Shown here piece by piece: positions 41,618-50,716 of a stretch of 64,000 nt of DNA (positions are counted from its first letter, which is position 1; each line of letters begins with the position of its first letter). The position numbers were made by a program, and so were the translations under genes. Below the pieces are notes generated by a model. The model was not told where the DNA came from and ran no database searches. It saw only the letters and a program-made list of their open reading frames with translations. Where the stretch lies: assembly GCF_022179465.1 (NCBI RefSeq), contig NZ_BPQV01000011.1:62001-126000 (forward strand), read 5' to 3'. This DNA comes from Methylobacterium organophilum. Its GTDB lineage: Bacteria > Pseudomonadota > Alphaproteobacteria > Rhizobiales > Beijerinckiaceae.

Positions 41618-43920
41618 GCGGCGGCGACGGGCTCCGCCGCGCGGGTGACGCGCACCGGGATCGCCTTGGCCGCCGGGGTCTTGGCCTGCACGTCGTGGTG
41701 CCAGAGCGGGATCAGCACGTTCAGCTCCGGGTAGTAGCCGGCGCAGTTCCCCTCCGGGATCTCGTAGCGGACGATGCGCAGGCCCCGCACCGCCCGGGTG
41801 ATGTCGTCCGAGGCGTCGGTGACCACATCGACCTCCTCACCGTCGGCGAGTTGCAGGCGGGCGATGTCGTTCTCGTTCATGAACAGCACCCGGCGGGTGC
41901 CGGAAATGCCGCGGAAGCGGTCGTGATAGCCGTAGACCGTGGTGTTGAACTGGTCATTGGAGCGCAGGGTGATCAGGTCGAGCACGTCGCGGCTGCGGAT
42001 CGGCATGTCGGGATCGGCTTCCAGCCCGTCCGGGGGCAGGAGGAAATTGGCCTTGCCCGTCTCCGTCTCCCATTTGCGCTCCCGTGCCGGCAGCGGCTTG
42101 TGCAGGCCGCCGGGCTCGAACAGGCGCTTGTTGAAGTCCTTGAATGTGTCCGGATAGGTCGTCTCGATCGCGTCGCGCACCTTGGCGTAGTCGCCGACCC
42201 AGGCGTCCCAGTCGACCTTCGGATTCGGCGGCAGCACCGCCTTGGCGAGTTCGGCCACGATCCAGGGCTCGGAGCGGACCTGCTCGCTCACCGGCCGCGC
42301 CACGCCGCGGGAGCCGTGGAAACAGGAGGTCGAGTCTTCCATCGACACCGCCTGCGGCCCGCTCGCCTGCTGGTCGATCTCGATGCGGCCGAGACAGGGC
42401 AGGATATAGGCGATCTCGCCATGGACGAGATGCGAGCGGTTGAGCTTGGTCGAGACCTGCACGGTCAGGCGCAGGGAGCGCCAGGCTTCCTCCATGCGCT
42501 GCGTGTCGGGGATGGCGCGCACGAAGTTGCCGCCCAGGCCGACGAAGGCCTTCACCTCGCCCGCGAGCACGCCCTCGCAGGTCTCCACGGTGTTGAGGCC
42601 CTTCTCCCGGGGCGGCTCGAAGCCGTAGAGCTCCTTGAGCTTGTCGAGGGGCACCAGCGAGGGCTCGTCGGCGATGCCGACGGTGCGCTGGCCCTGGACG
42701 TTGGAATGGCCGCGCACGGGGCAGATCCCGGCGCCGGGCTTGCCGAGGTTGCCGCGCAGCAGCAGCAGGTTGACGAGCATCTGCACCGTCTCGGTGCCGC
42801 GGCGGTGCTGGGTCAGCCCCATCCCGTAGATGCCGATCACGGCGCGCGCCTGGGCGTAGACCGCGGCGGCGGCCTCCAGGCCCTCGCGCTTCAGGCCGGA
42901 GCGCGCTTCGAGGGCGGCCCAGTCCTGGCCGTCGCAGAAACGGACGAAGGCCTCGAAGCCGTGGGTGTGCTCGGCGATGAAGTCGACGTCGAGGAGGCGC
43001 GGCCGGCCCTCTTCCTGCGCCGCCCGGTCGGCGGCGATCAGCGCCTTGCAGATGCCGGTGATGGCGGCGATGTCGCCCCCGGCCTTCACCTGGTGGAACT
43101 GCGTCGCGATCTGCGTCGAGGACTTGGTCAGCATCTCGACGGGGGATTGCGGGTTGGTGAAGCGTTCCAGCCCGCGCTCGCGCAGGGGGTTGAAGGAGAG
43201 GATCGGCACCCCGCGCCGGCGCGCCTCCTGCAACGGATGCAGCATCCGCGGCGAATTGGAGCCCACGTTCTGGCCGAAGAACAGGATCAGGTCGGTGGTC
43301 TCGAAATCCTCGAGAACCGTGGTGCCCACCGGCACGCCGATCGATTGCGGCAGCGCCTTCGAGGTCGACTCGTGGCACATGTTCGAGGAATCGGGGAGGT
43401 TGTTGTTGCCGTACATCCGCGCGAACAGCGCGTACATGTAGCTCGTCTCCAGCGAAGCCCGGCCCGAGGAGTAGAACACCACCGATTTCGGGGCGAAGCC
43501 CTTCAACTCGCGGCCGATCTCCGCGAAGGCCGATTCCCAGCTCACCGGCAGGTAGCGGTCGCTTTGGGGGTCGTAGCGCAGGGGATGGGTCAGCCGACCC
43601 TTCTCTTCCAGGTCGTAATCCTCCCAGGCGAGCAGCTCGGTGACGCTGTGCCGGGCGAAGAAATCCGGCCCGACGCGCTTGCGGGTCTGCTCCCAGGCGG
43701 TCGCCTTGGCGCCGTTCTCGCAATATTCGAAGGTCGAGGGCTTGGCCGGCTTCGCCCAGGCGCAGGACACGCACATGAACCCGTCCGGCTTGTTCTGCTT
43801 CATCAGCATGGCCGCGCCGGAGGCCGGGATCTGCTCGCGGGTCAGGATGTCGAACAGGGAGCGGGCGGAGCCCCAGCCCCCGGCAGGATCCTCGTAGGCT
43901 TCGATCTTCACGTCGCTCAT
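41614..43920 (-). CDS. fdh4A: Molybdopterin oxidoreductase alpha subunit, formate dehydrogenase FdhA4-like
   Basis: 768 residues of the FdhF/YdeP-like group. N-terminal cysteines at 50, 53 and 67 (CVSCAWAKP, FEYCENGAK) probably bind an iron-sulfur cluster, and Cys182 in DSSNMCHESTSKAL is the likely Mo ligand. LILFFGQNVGSNSPRMLHPL, GIYGMGLTQHRRGTETVQML, GNLGKPGAGICPVRGHSNVQ and the C-terminal LITLRSNDQFNTTVYG bind the bis-MGD cofactor. Methylobacterium carries several formate dehydrogenases, the fourth (Fdh4A) of this type; the assignment rests on memory of that family. It would oxidise formate to CO2, the last step of methylotrophic carbon oxidation. No signal peptide, so cytoplasmic. Confidence 0.85.
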   Translation of the reverse strand: MSDVKIEAYEDPAGGWGSARSLFDILTREQIPASGAAMLMKQNKPDGFMCVSCAWAKPAKPSTFEYCENGAKATAWEQTRKRVGPDFFARHSVTELLAWEDYDLEEKGRLTHPLRYDPQSDRYLPVSWESAFAEIGRELKGFAPKSVVFYSSGRASLETSYMYALFARMYGNNNLPDSSNMCHESTSKALPQSIGVPVGTTVLEDFETTDLILFFGQNVGSNSPRMLHPLQEARRRGVPILSFNPLRERGLERFTNPQSPVEMLTKSSTQIATQFHQVKAGGDIAAITGICKALIAADRAAQEEGRPRLLDVDFIAEHTHGFEAFVRFCDGQDWAALEARSGLKREGLEAAAAVYAQARAVIGIYGMGLTQHRRGTETVQMLVNLLLLRGNLGKPGAGICPVRGHSNVQGQRTVGIADEPSLVPLDKLKELYGFEPPREKGLNTVETCEGVLAGEVKAFVGLGGNFVRAIPDTQRMEEAWRSLRLTVQVSTKLNRSHLVHGEIAYILPCLGRIEIDQQASGPQAVSMEDSTSCFHGSRGVARPVSEQVRSEPWIVAELAKAVLPPNPKVDWDAWVGDYAKVRDAIETTYPDTFKDFNKRLFEPGGLHKPLPARERKWETETGKANFLLPPDGLEADPDMPIRSRDVLDLITLRSNDQFNTTVYGYHDRFRGISGTRRVLFMNENDIARLQLADGEEVDVVTDASDDITRAVRGLRIVRYEIPEGNCAGYYPELNVLIPLWHHDVQAKTPAAKAIPVRVTRAAEPVAAA

Positions 43921-44009
43921 CGCCGGCTCCGCCGAGGGTTACGCTCGGTGCAACCCCTTCGCGGAATCGGCGGTTCCTGCGGCGTTCCGCGCAGAGCCGC
44001 GGCCCGCTC

Positions 44010-44846
44010 TCACCCGGGCCGGAAATCCGGATAGCCCGAGACGGGGTGGAGCAGGCGCCGGCCCGGCGGCCCCTCGCCGAAGGGGGCGAGCTCCCAGACC
44101 CAGCGGCGCGCCGGCACCGGCAGGCCGACGCCGTAGAGCAGATCGAGCCGCTCCTGCGCGCGGCCGTCCCGCTCCTCCTCGATCTCCTCCGTGTCGGTGA
44201 CGAGGCAGATCCGGGCGGAGAGCGCACCCAAGGCGGCGAGGTGCCCCGCCACGATGGCGCGCCCGAGGGCGTCCCCGTCCTCCGGCGCGTAGCCGCCGAG
44301 GGGCCGGCGCGACGCCTCCAGCCGCTCCACAGGACGGATCGGCAGCTGCGAGAGCAGGTTGACCGAAACCACGAGCCCGGTCTCCGGCGCGGCGCAGATG
44401 GCCGGCAGCATGGCCCCGAGCCCATCCCGGCGCCCGAGCAGCAGCGCGAAGCTGCCGCTCAGGTCGGCCGTCAGCAGGGTGACGTTGCCCCGCACCCGGG
44501 CCGCCCGGCGCGCGGGCAGCGGATGCACGGCATCGATCAGCACCACCCGGGCGAAGGCGCCGGCGAGGTCGTCGAGGGGCACGTCGTCGAGATGGCCCGA
44601 GCCCAGCACCACTGCGGTGCCGCGCGTCTCCGTGCCGTCGATCGCCGCACGGATGACGCTCCGGGTCGCGGCGAGATGCGGCGCCCAGGCGGCCGCGCAG
44701 CGCCGGGCGCGGGAGCCGGTGCGGATGCTGTCGCCCACGCAGCCGAGCCGGCGATGGTCGCGGGGCGCGGGCGTGGCCAGGACGCGGAGAAGGTCGAGCA
44801 GCATGAGGTGGAGCGACGGGTTTCGCGAGGCTCCCTCTATCGCCAT
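44010..44846 (-). CDS. Hypothetical protein with Rossmann-like segment, upstream of the formate dehydrogenase
   Basis: 278 residues. The part around 65-120 looks like a nucleotide- or SAM-binding fold: GTAVVLGSGHLDDVPLDDLA (strand then glycine loop), ARVVLIDAVHPLPARRAARV (strand, acidic residue), then GNVTLLTADLSG. Later segments LVVSVNLLSQLP and SARICLVTDTEEIEEER are also strand-like. A class I methyltransferase-like fold is plausible, but no family was recognised. ATG 44846 (MAIEGASRNPSL) is chosen over one 21 codons upstream. It is co-directional with the formate dehydrogenase gene, 89 bases apart. Confidence 0.65.
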   Translation of the reverse strand: MAIEGASRNPSLHLMLLDLLRVLATPAPRDHRRLGCVGDSIRTGSRARRCAAAWAPHLAATRSVIRAAIDGTETRGTAVVLGSGHLDDVPLDDLAGAFARVVLIDAVHPLPARRAARVRGNVTLLTADLSGSFALLLGRRDGLGAMLPAICAAPETGLVVSVNLLSQLPIRPVERLEASRRPLGGYAPEDGDALGRAIVAGHLAALGALSARICLVTDTEEIEEERDGRAQERLDLLYGVGLPVPARRWVWELAPFGEGPPGRRLLHPVSGYPDFRPG

Positions 44847-45020
44847 CCGGCGCGGCCGACGCCAGAATTTCGACAAACCGACCGGCAATAGGCGCCATAC
44901 GCGCCACACCTGCCTCCGGTTTGTTCAGCCTGTGTTGGGGGATTTCGGGTGAGAAGCGGCATTCGCGCGTGCCCCGCCGACTCAGGCGGTGCCCGCGCAG
45001 CCAGGACCGATCACGTCGAC

Positions 45021-47669
45021 ATGACCACGCGCATCGAGACGCCGACCGAGCAGAGCCCCGCCTCCGAGTCCAGCGCAACCGTGGCCGCAGCGGCCGTCGC
45101 TCCCACCCGCGGGCTGCTGCCCCAGGGCCTCGTGCTGCTGCGCCGCGCCCTGCCCCCGGCGGTCGGCCTCGGCGTCAGCCTGCTCGCCATCCTGGTGATC
45201 CACCGGATGCTCGGCACCGTGACCCTGGAGGCGATCTCCCAGGCCTACGACCAGATTCCCGATCCGCTGCTCGGGCTCGCCGTGCTGTTCACGGCCGTCA
45301 GCTTCGCGGCCGTGGCAGTTTACGATCTCGTCGCGGTGGAGACCGTGGCGCCGGGCCGGATCCCCCGCGGGCTCGCCGCCGCGGCCGGCGCCGGCGGCTA
45401 CGCCGTCTCCAACGCCCTCGGCTTCCCGCTCTTCACCCAGGGAGCGCTCCGCTACCGGATCTACGGCGACCGGGCCGGCGGCCTCGCCGATGTCGGGCGC
45501 ATCCTCGGCGCCTCCTGGTTCGCCCTGCTCGTCTCCCTGGTCACCATGGCGGCGGTGGCCCTGATGCTCGGGCCGAAGAACCTGCCGGGGCTCGCCCGCT
45601 ACCATCCCGAGCTCGATGCCGCCGCTGGCGCCGCCGTGCTCGCCCTGGTCTTCGGCATGGTGATCTGGCTCGGCCGCAGCGAGCGGCCGGTGCGGGTCGG
45701 CCGGGTCTCGTTCCGCCTGCCGACCTCCCGGGCGGCCATGGTCCAGATCGCCGCCGGCATCGTCGATCTCACCGCAGCGGCGGCCACCCTCTACGTGCTG
45801 ATGCCGCAGGACGCGGTCGGCAACTTCCCGGCTTTCCTGCTGATCTACGTCGCCGCGACGGTGATCGGCATCGTCAGCCACGCCCCCGGCGGCCTCGGCG
45901 CCTTCGAGGCGACCCTGATCGCGAGCCTCGGGCTCGGCGGGCGCGCCGATGTGCTGGGCAGCCTGCTCGCCTACCGGGTCATCTACACCCTGATGCCCTT
46001 CGGCGTGGCCCTGCTCTGGCTCGCCGGCCTGGAGAGCTGGCGCCGCCGCGCGGTCTTCGCCGGCCCGGCGCGGATCCTCGAGCCGATGGTGCCGCGACTG
46101 GCCGCCGGCACCGCCCTGTTCGGCGGCGCCATGCTGCTCGCCTCCGGCGCGACGCGGGACCTCGCCGTGCGGGTCGACATGCTCTCCGACATCGTGCCGA
46201 TGCCCTTCATGGAGGGCTCGCATTTCGCCGCCGCCCTGGTCGGCGTGGCCCTGCTGGTGCTCGCCCGGGGACTGAACCGGCGGCTCGCCCGGGCCTGGAA
46301 GGCGGCGCTGATCCTGCTCGTGCTCGGGGCCGGCTTCTCCCTGGGCCGCGGGCTCGACTGGGAGGAGGCGACTCTGCTGCTGGCCATTGCCGGGCTGCTC
46401 GCCGTCACCCGCAACTCGTTCTACCGTAGCCAGAGCCACAACCCCTTCGTGGTGAGCCGGCGCTGGTTCGCGGGCGTGGCCGCCCTCGTCCTGGTCTCGG
46501 CCGGCCTCGGCTTCATCGACTGGAACCACCTCGCCGATGCCGATGCCCTCTGGTGGCAGGTCTCGTGGAGCGGCAACGCGTCGAGCGCACTGCGCCTGTC
46601 CTTCGCCCTCGGCGTGGGGCTTGCCGCCATCGGCCTCGACAGCGCGGTCTACCGGCGCCGGCACGATCATCGCCGGGCCCGCTTCCCCGTACCGAAGGCG
46701 GTGGTCGAGGCCGTGGCGCGCTCCCCGCACGCGGCTTCCGCCCTGGCGCTGCTCGGCGACAAGCGCTTCCTGATCGGCGACGAGGGCCAGGGCTTCGTCA
46801 TGTACGCCCAGTCCGGCCGCAGCCTCGTGGCGTTGGGCGAGCCGGTCGCCCCCGCCGCCCGGGTCGCAGAGCTGGCCTGGTCCTTCCGCGAGCATGCGGA
46901 CCGGGCCGGGGCGCGACCGGTCTTCTACGGGGTCGGACCGGAGAACCTGCCGCTCTTCCTCGATATGGGGCTCACCGCCCTCAAGCTCGGCGAGGTGGCG
47001 CGGGTGCCGCTGGCCGATTTCTCCCTCAAGGGCGCGAGCCGTCACGACCTGCGCTACGGTCAGCGCCGGGCGGAGAAGGAGGGGCTGACCTTCGAGATCC
47101 TGCCGCAGGCCCGGGTGCGGGCCGCGATGCACGAATTGCGCGCCGTCTCCGATGCCTGGCTCGCGATGAAGCAGGGCGGCGAGAAGCGCTTCTCCCTCGG
47201 CTATTTCGACGCGACCTATCTCGCCCATTTCGACATCGCGGTGATGCGCAAGGCGGGCCGGATCGTGGCCTTCGCCAATCTCTGGCGGGGCGCCGAGAAG
47301 CACGAGATCGCCATCGACCTGATCCGCTACGCGCCGGACGCCTCCAAGGTGATCATGGACGCGCTGTTCGCGAACCTGCTCCTCGCCGCCAAGGCGGAGG
47401 GCTATCGCTGGTTCAACCTCGGCGCGGCCCCCCTCTCGGGCCTCGTCGACCGGCGCCTCGCCTCCCGCTGGAATCGCTTCGGCGCCTTCCTCTACCGGCG
47501 CGGCGCCGACCTCTACAGCTTCGACGGGCTGCGCAGCTTCAAGCAGAAATTCGATCCCGTCTGGACGCCTTACTACCTGATCTGCCCCGGCGGCCTGCAG
47601 ACGCCCAAGACCCTGATCGACGTGGCGACGCTGGTGAGCGGCTCGCCCCTGGGGCTGATCCGCCGGTGA
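45021..47669 (+). CDS. mprF: Lysylphosphatidylglycerol synthase/flippase (MprF/LpiA type)
   Basis: 882 residues. The N-terminal part (about 30-540) has about 14 membrane helices including the flippase region LAAAAGAGGYAVSNALGFPL and IGIVSHAPGGLGAFEATLIA. The C-terminal soluble DUF2156 domain (about 580-880) contains FVMYAQSGRSLVALGEPVAP, LRYGQRRAEKEGLTFEILPQ and YRWFNLGAAPLSGL. It transfers lysine from Lys-tRNA to phosphatidylglycerol and flips the product, reducing membrane negative charge (acid and cationic-peptide tolerance). Followed by acvB with a GTGA overlap. Start 45021 gives MTTRIETPTEQ; longer starts lack support. Confidence 0.95.
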   Translation: MTTRIETPTEQSPASESSATVAAAAVAPTRGLLPQGLVLLRRALPPAVGLGVSLLAILVIHRMLGTVTLEAISQAYDQIPDPLLGLAVLFTAVSFAAVAVYDLVAVETVAPGRIPRGLAAAAGAGGYAVSNALGFPLFTQGALRYRIYGDRAGGLADVGRILGASWFALLVSLVTMAAVALMLGPKNLPGLARYHPELDAAAGAAVLALVFGMVIWLGRSERPVRVGRVSFRLPTSRAAMVQIAAGIVDLTAAAATLYVLMPQDAVGNFPAFLLIYVAATVIGIVSHAPGGLGAFEATLIASLGLGGRADVLGSLLAYRVIYTLMPFGVALLWLAGLESWRRRAVFAGPARILEPMVPRLAAGTALFGGAMLLASGATRDLAVRVDMLSDIVPMPFMEGSHFAAALVGVALLVLARGLNRRLARAWKAALILLVLGAGFSLGRGLDWEEATLLLAIAGLLAVTRNSFYRSQSHNPFVVSRRWFAGVAALVLVSAGLGFIDWNHLADADALWWQVSWSGNASSALRLSFALGVGLAAIGLDSAVYRRRHDHRRARFPVPKAVVEAVARSPHAASALALLGDKRFLIGDEGQGFVMYAQSGRSLVALGEPVAPAARVAELAWSFREHADRAGARPVFYGVGPENLPLFLDMGLTALKLGEVARVPLADFSLKGASRHDLRYGQRRAEKEGLTFEILPQARVRAAMHELRAVSDAWLAMKQGGEKRFSLGYFDATYLAHFDIAVMRKAGRIVAFANLWRGAEKHEIAIDLIRYAPDASKVIMDALFANLLLAAKAEGYRWFNLGAAPLSGLVDRRLASRWNRFGAFLYRRGADLYSFDGLRSFKQKFDPVWTPYYLICPGGLQTPKTLIDVATLVSGSPLGLIRR

Positions 47670-49054
47670 CGGCCCCGAACGCCGCTCCGAAGCCCGCCCG
47701 GCGCCGGCGCCTTCTGGCGGCGGCCGCCCTGATCCTCGCGGCCGGCGGGGGCGCCTTCGCCCTGAAGGTGCTGCGGCCGAGCCCGACGCTGATCGCCGCG
47801 GCCACCCCGGTGAAGGCCTCCTCCGGGCGCATCAAGGACGTGTCCGTCGACCTGCCCGACCACGATCCGACCGGGCTCGCCATCCTGATCTCCGACCGGG
47901 ATGGGATCGGGGCGCGGGAGAAGGCCGTCGAGGCCGCCCTGCGCCACCGCGGCCTGATCGTGATGAGCCTCGACCTCGCCAGGGTAAAGCAGGGCCTGGC
48001 CAAGGAGGCGGGGGCCTGCGTCAATCCTTATTCGGACATCGAGGAGCTCTCGAAGGAGGCGCAGAGGGAGCTCGGCGCCCAGCGCTATTTCCATCCGGTG
48101 GTGATCGGCCTCGGCGAAGGCGGCACCATGGCCCGGGCCATTGCCGGGCAGACGCTGGCCGCGACCCTGGCCGGGGTGGTGGCCCTCGATCCCGCGCCCG
48201 TCCTCGCCATGCTGCGCCCGGCCTGCGGCCCCTCCGCGCCGGCAGAGGGCGGCTTCGCCTATCCCCGCGCCGAGCACCTGCAGGCGCCGCTGACCGTGAT
48301 CGCCGCCGAGGCCGCGCCCGCGGACCCGACCGTGCCCGGTGCTGGCCCCTTCGCCCCGGAGCAGCACGCGGAGGCCGAGGCCGGCCAACGCCAGGCCCAG
48401 GCCATCGACGCCGTGGCCGCCATGGCGGCGCAGGATTCCGGCACGGACAGCCTTCCCCTCGTCGACCTGCCTGCGAGCGGCGCCCCGAAGGCGCTGGCGG
48501 TGTTCTTCTCCGGGGACGGCGGCTGGCGCACCATCGACAAGGTGATCGGCGAGCAGCTGGCGCAGGACGGCATCCATGTCGTCGGCGTCGACGCCCTGCG
48601 CTACTTCTGGGCCGATCGCAGCCCGCAGACGGTGGCCGCCGACACCACCGCGATCGTGCGCCAGGCCGATCCGAGCGGCCGCCTTCCGGTGATCGTGCTC
48701 GGCTTCTCCTTCGGCGCCGACGTGTTCCCCTTCTCCTGGCCGCACCTGCCCGACGCCCTGCGCAAGCGCGTGAGCCTGATCGGCCTGCTCGGCCCGGGCC
48801 GCTCCACCGGCTTCAGCGTCTCGGTGAAGGGGTTTCTCGGCATGGGCGGCGCCCACGAGGTCGTGCCGCAGATCGCCGGCCTGCCGCCGCAGAAGGTCCT
48901 CTGCGTCTACGGCTCCGAGGAAAAGGCCCCCGCCTGCACCGATCCGAGCCTCGCGGGCGTGGCCAAGGTGCGCCTCGAAGGCGGCCACCATTTCGACGGC
49001 GACTACGCCGCCATCGCCCGCCGCCTGATCGAGGCGGCGCGGATCTCGGGGTAG
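47666..49054 (+). CDS. acvB: AcvB/VirJ-family lysyl-phosphatidylglycerol hydrolase
   Basis: 462 residues from a GTG overlapping the mprF stop. The N-terminus has a membrane/signal segment (RRRRLLAAAALILAAGGGAF). Two VirJ-like alpha/beta hydrolase halves follow: about 55-200 (GLAILISDRDGIGAREKAVE; GLGEGGTMARAIA) and about 265-460 (KALAVFFSGDGGWRTIDKVI; VIVLGFSFGADVFPF; CVYGSEEKAPACTD; LEGGHHFDGDYAAIARRL). Serine in GFSFGAD and His in GGHHF form the likely catalytic set. In Agrobacterium and Rhizobium, AcvB/AtvA hydrolyses lysyl-PG made by LpiA in the periplasm, so the two genes control the amount of this lipid. Confidence 0.93.
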   Translation: MTAPNAAPKPARRRRLLAAAALILAAGGGAFALKVLRPSPTLIAAATPVKASSGRIKDVSVDLPDHDPTGLAILISDRDGIGAREKAVEAALRHRGLIVMSLDLARVKQGLAKEAGACVNPYSDIEELSKEAQRELGAQRYFHPVVIGLGEGGTMARAIAGQTLAATLAGVVALDPAPVLAMLRPACGPSAPAEGGFAYPRAEHLQAPLTVIAAEAAPADPTVPGAGPFAPEQHAEAEAGQRQAQAIDAVAAMAAQDSGTDSLPLVDLPASGAPKALAVFFSGDGGWRTIDKVIGEQLAQDGIHVVGVDALRYFWADRSPQTVAADTTAIVRQADPSGRLPVIVLGFSFGADVFPFSWPHLPDALRKRVSLIGLLGPGRSTGFSVSVKGFLGMGGAHEVVPQIAGLPPQKVLCVYGSEEKAPACTDPSLAGVAKVRLEGGHHFDGDYAAIARRLIEAARISG

Positions 49055-49196
49055 GTGCTTCGGCGGCGATTGGATATCCGGTCGCGCGCGAAGCTCCTCG
49101 CCCCGCCTGCGTGGATCGGGTTCACGCTACACGTCTCGGATGGAGCGCCTCTCTCAGCCTGGGTCATCCCGTTTCCGGACGATGGAAGCGATGGCC

Positions 49197-49229
49197 GCAC
49201 ACTCCTCGCCCAAGAGGCGAGGAGTGTGC
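49197..49229. terminator. Perfect 14-bp stem-loop between convergent acvB and MFS genes
   Basis: GCACACTCCTCGCC, loop CAAGA, then GGCGAGGAGTGTGC. It lies about 143 bases past acvB and 55 bases past the MFS gene, which face each other, so it probably serves both as a bidirectional terminator. No long U-run on either side. Confidence 0.75.
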
Positions 49230-49283
49230 TTCACCATTCCGACCCTGACACCAACCACATAAGCTCCACTGCCAACTCGCCTC

Positions 49284-50504
49284 CTACGCCTTCGGGGTGA
49301 CCCGTTCCGGCAGGGGTGCGAGGCGAGCCAGGCGCAGGGCGACGAGGAGGGCCGCGCCGTAGAGGCTGCCGAAGAAGGCGGCGACCCCAGTCCAGCCGTA
49401 ATGGAGGAAGAACCAGCCCCCCGCCGTCCCGAGGACGGAGGAGCCGAGATAGTACATGCAGAGATAGATCGCCGAGGCCTGGGCGCGGTCGCGCAGGGCC
49501 CGCCGGCCGATCCAGCTTGAGGCCACGGAATGGGCGCCGAAGAAGCTCACCGTGACCACGACGATGCCGAGGATGATCAGGATCAGGCTGCTGGAGAGCG
49601 TGAGGGCGATGCCGCCGAGGCCGAGCAGGATCGCGAGCCACAGCACCCGGCGCCGCCCGAGCCGGCTCGCGATCTCGCCGGTCAGGGCCGAGCTCGCGGT
49701 GCCGGCGAGATAGACCACGAAGATCGCGCCGATCACCGTCTGGCTCAGGGCGAAGGGCGGCTCGAGCAGGCGAAAGCCGATATAGTTGTAGACGCAGACG
49801 AAGCCGCCCATCAGCAGGAAGGGCTCCAGGAAGAGCCAGGGCAGGCCGGCGTCGCGGAAATGCTGGGTGAAGGTGCCCGGCACCTCGCGCCAGCGCATGG
49901 CATGGCGCTCGAACCGTCGCGAGGCCGGCAGCCCGTAGAGGAAGGCGAAGGCGGCCAGAAGCGCCAGAACCCCGATGATGCCGAGGCCCCAGCGCCAGGA
50001 GGCGTGATCGGCGATGATGCCTGCGAGCAGCCGGCCGACCATGCCGCCGAGGGCATTGCCGCCGATGAGCAGCCCCATCGACAGGCCGATGGCGCGGCCA
50101 TGCATCTCCTCGCTGAGATAGGCCATGGCCACTGCCGGCAGGCCGCTCGCGGCGATCCCCGTCAGGGCCCGGAGCACGAGGAAGCCGTGCCAGCTCGGCA
50201 TGAAGACGGCGGCCAGGGTCAGCAGGGCGGAGGCGAAGAGCGAGGCCGTCATCACCGGCTTGCGCCCCAGCACCTCCGAGATCGGACTGACGAGGAGAAG
50301 GGACAGGGCCAGGGTCGCGCAGGGCAGCGACAGGGCGAGGCTGCTCTCGGCGGGAGAGACCGCGAAAACGTCGGCGAAGACCGGCAGCAGCGGCTGCACG
50401 CCGTAGAGGACGGCGAAGGTCGAGAAGCCGGCGGCGAAGAGGGCGATGGTGGTGCGCCGGAATTCCGGCGTGCCGGCTTCGATCAACCGCTCCGCTTCTG
50501 CCAT
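49284..50504 (-). CDS. MFS transporter, YnfM-like exporter
   Basis: 406 residues with 12 predicted membrane helices (for example TTIALFAAGFSTFAVLYGVQ, ALGGMVGRLLAGIIADHASW, LGIVVVTVSFFGAHSVASSW). The loop after helix 2 has SEVLGRKP, and the second half has the corresponding ASRLGRRR. The GIGLSMG-type region (GRAIGLSMGLLIGGNALGGM) fits the drug/arabinose efflux group of the major facilitator superfamily. Exports an unknown compound across the inner membrane. It is transcribed toward acvB and is 212 bases from the next gene. Confidence 0.9.
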   Translation of the reverse strand: MAEAERLIEAGTPEFRRTTIALFAAGFSTFAVLYGVQPLLPVFADVFAVSPAESSLALSLPCATLALSLLLVSPISEVLGRKPVMTASLFASALLTLAAVFMPSWHGFLVLRALTGIAASGLPAVAMAYLSEEMHGRAIGLSMGLLIGGNALGGMVGRLLAGIIADHASWRWGLGIIGVLALLAAFAFLYGLPASRRFERHAMRWREVPGTFTQHFRDAGLPWLFLEPFLLMGGFVCVYNYIGFRLLEPPFALSQTVIGAIFVVYLAGTASSALTGEIASRLGRRRVLWLAILLGLGGIALTLSSSLILIILGIVVVTVSFFGAHSVASSWIGRRALRDRAQASAIYLCMYYLGSSVLGTAGGWFFLHYGWTGVAAFFGSLYGAALLVALRLARLAPLPERVTPKA

Positions 50505-50716
50505 TCGACGCGCACGCTCCCGCTGGCGGCTTTTCCGCCCGGCCCCGCCGGGCTTCTAGCACAGCGAATCCGGGAGACGCCCCCCAGGGCGGCGGTTCGG
50601 GAAGACAGTCGTGACAGCCCGCGCGTTTCCTCAACGGAGAAACGGCGGGACATCGGAAGCGCGGCCCAGGGCGTCTCCCGGAATCGGCCTGCGGCTCCGG
50701 GAGAGAGGCAGCTACC

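Noticed and set aside
44982-47303. 773-codon minus-strand frame opposite mprF
   Set aside because: Antisense to a membrane enzyme with clear motifs; rich in Glu/Gly/Arg/Gln/His, not protein-like.
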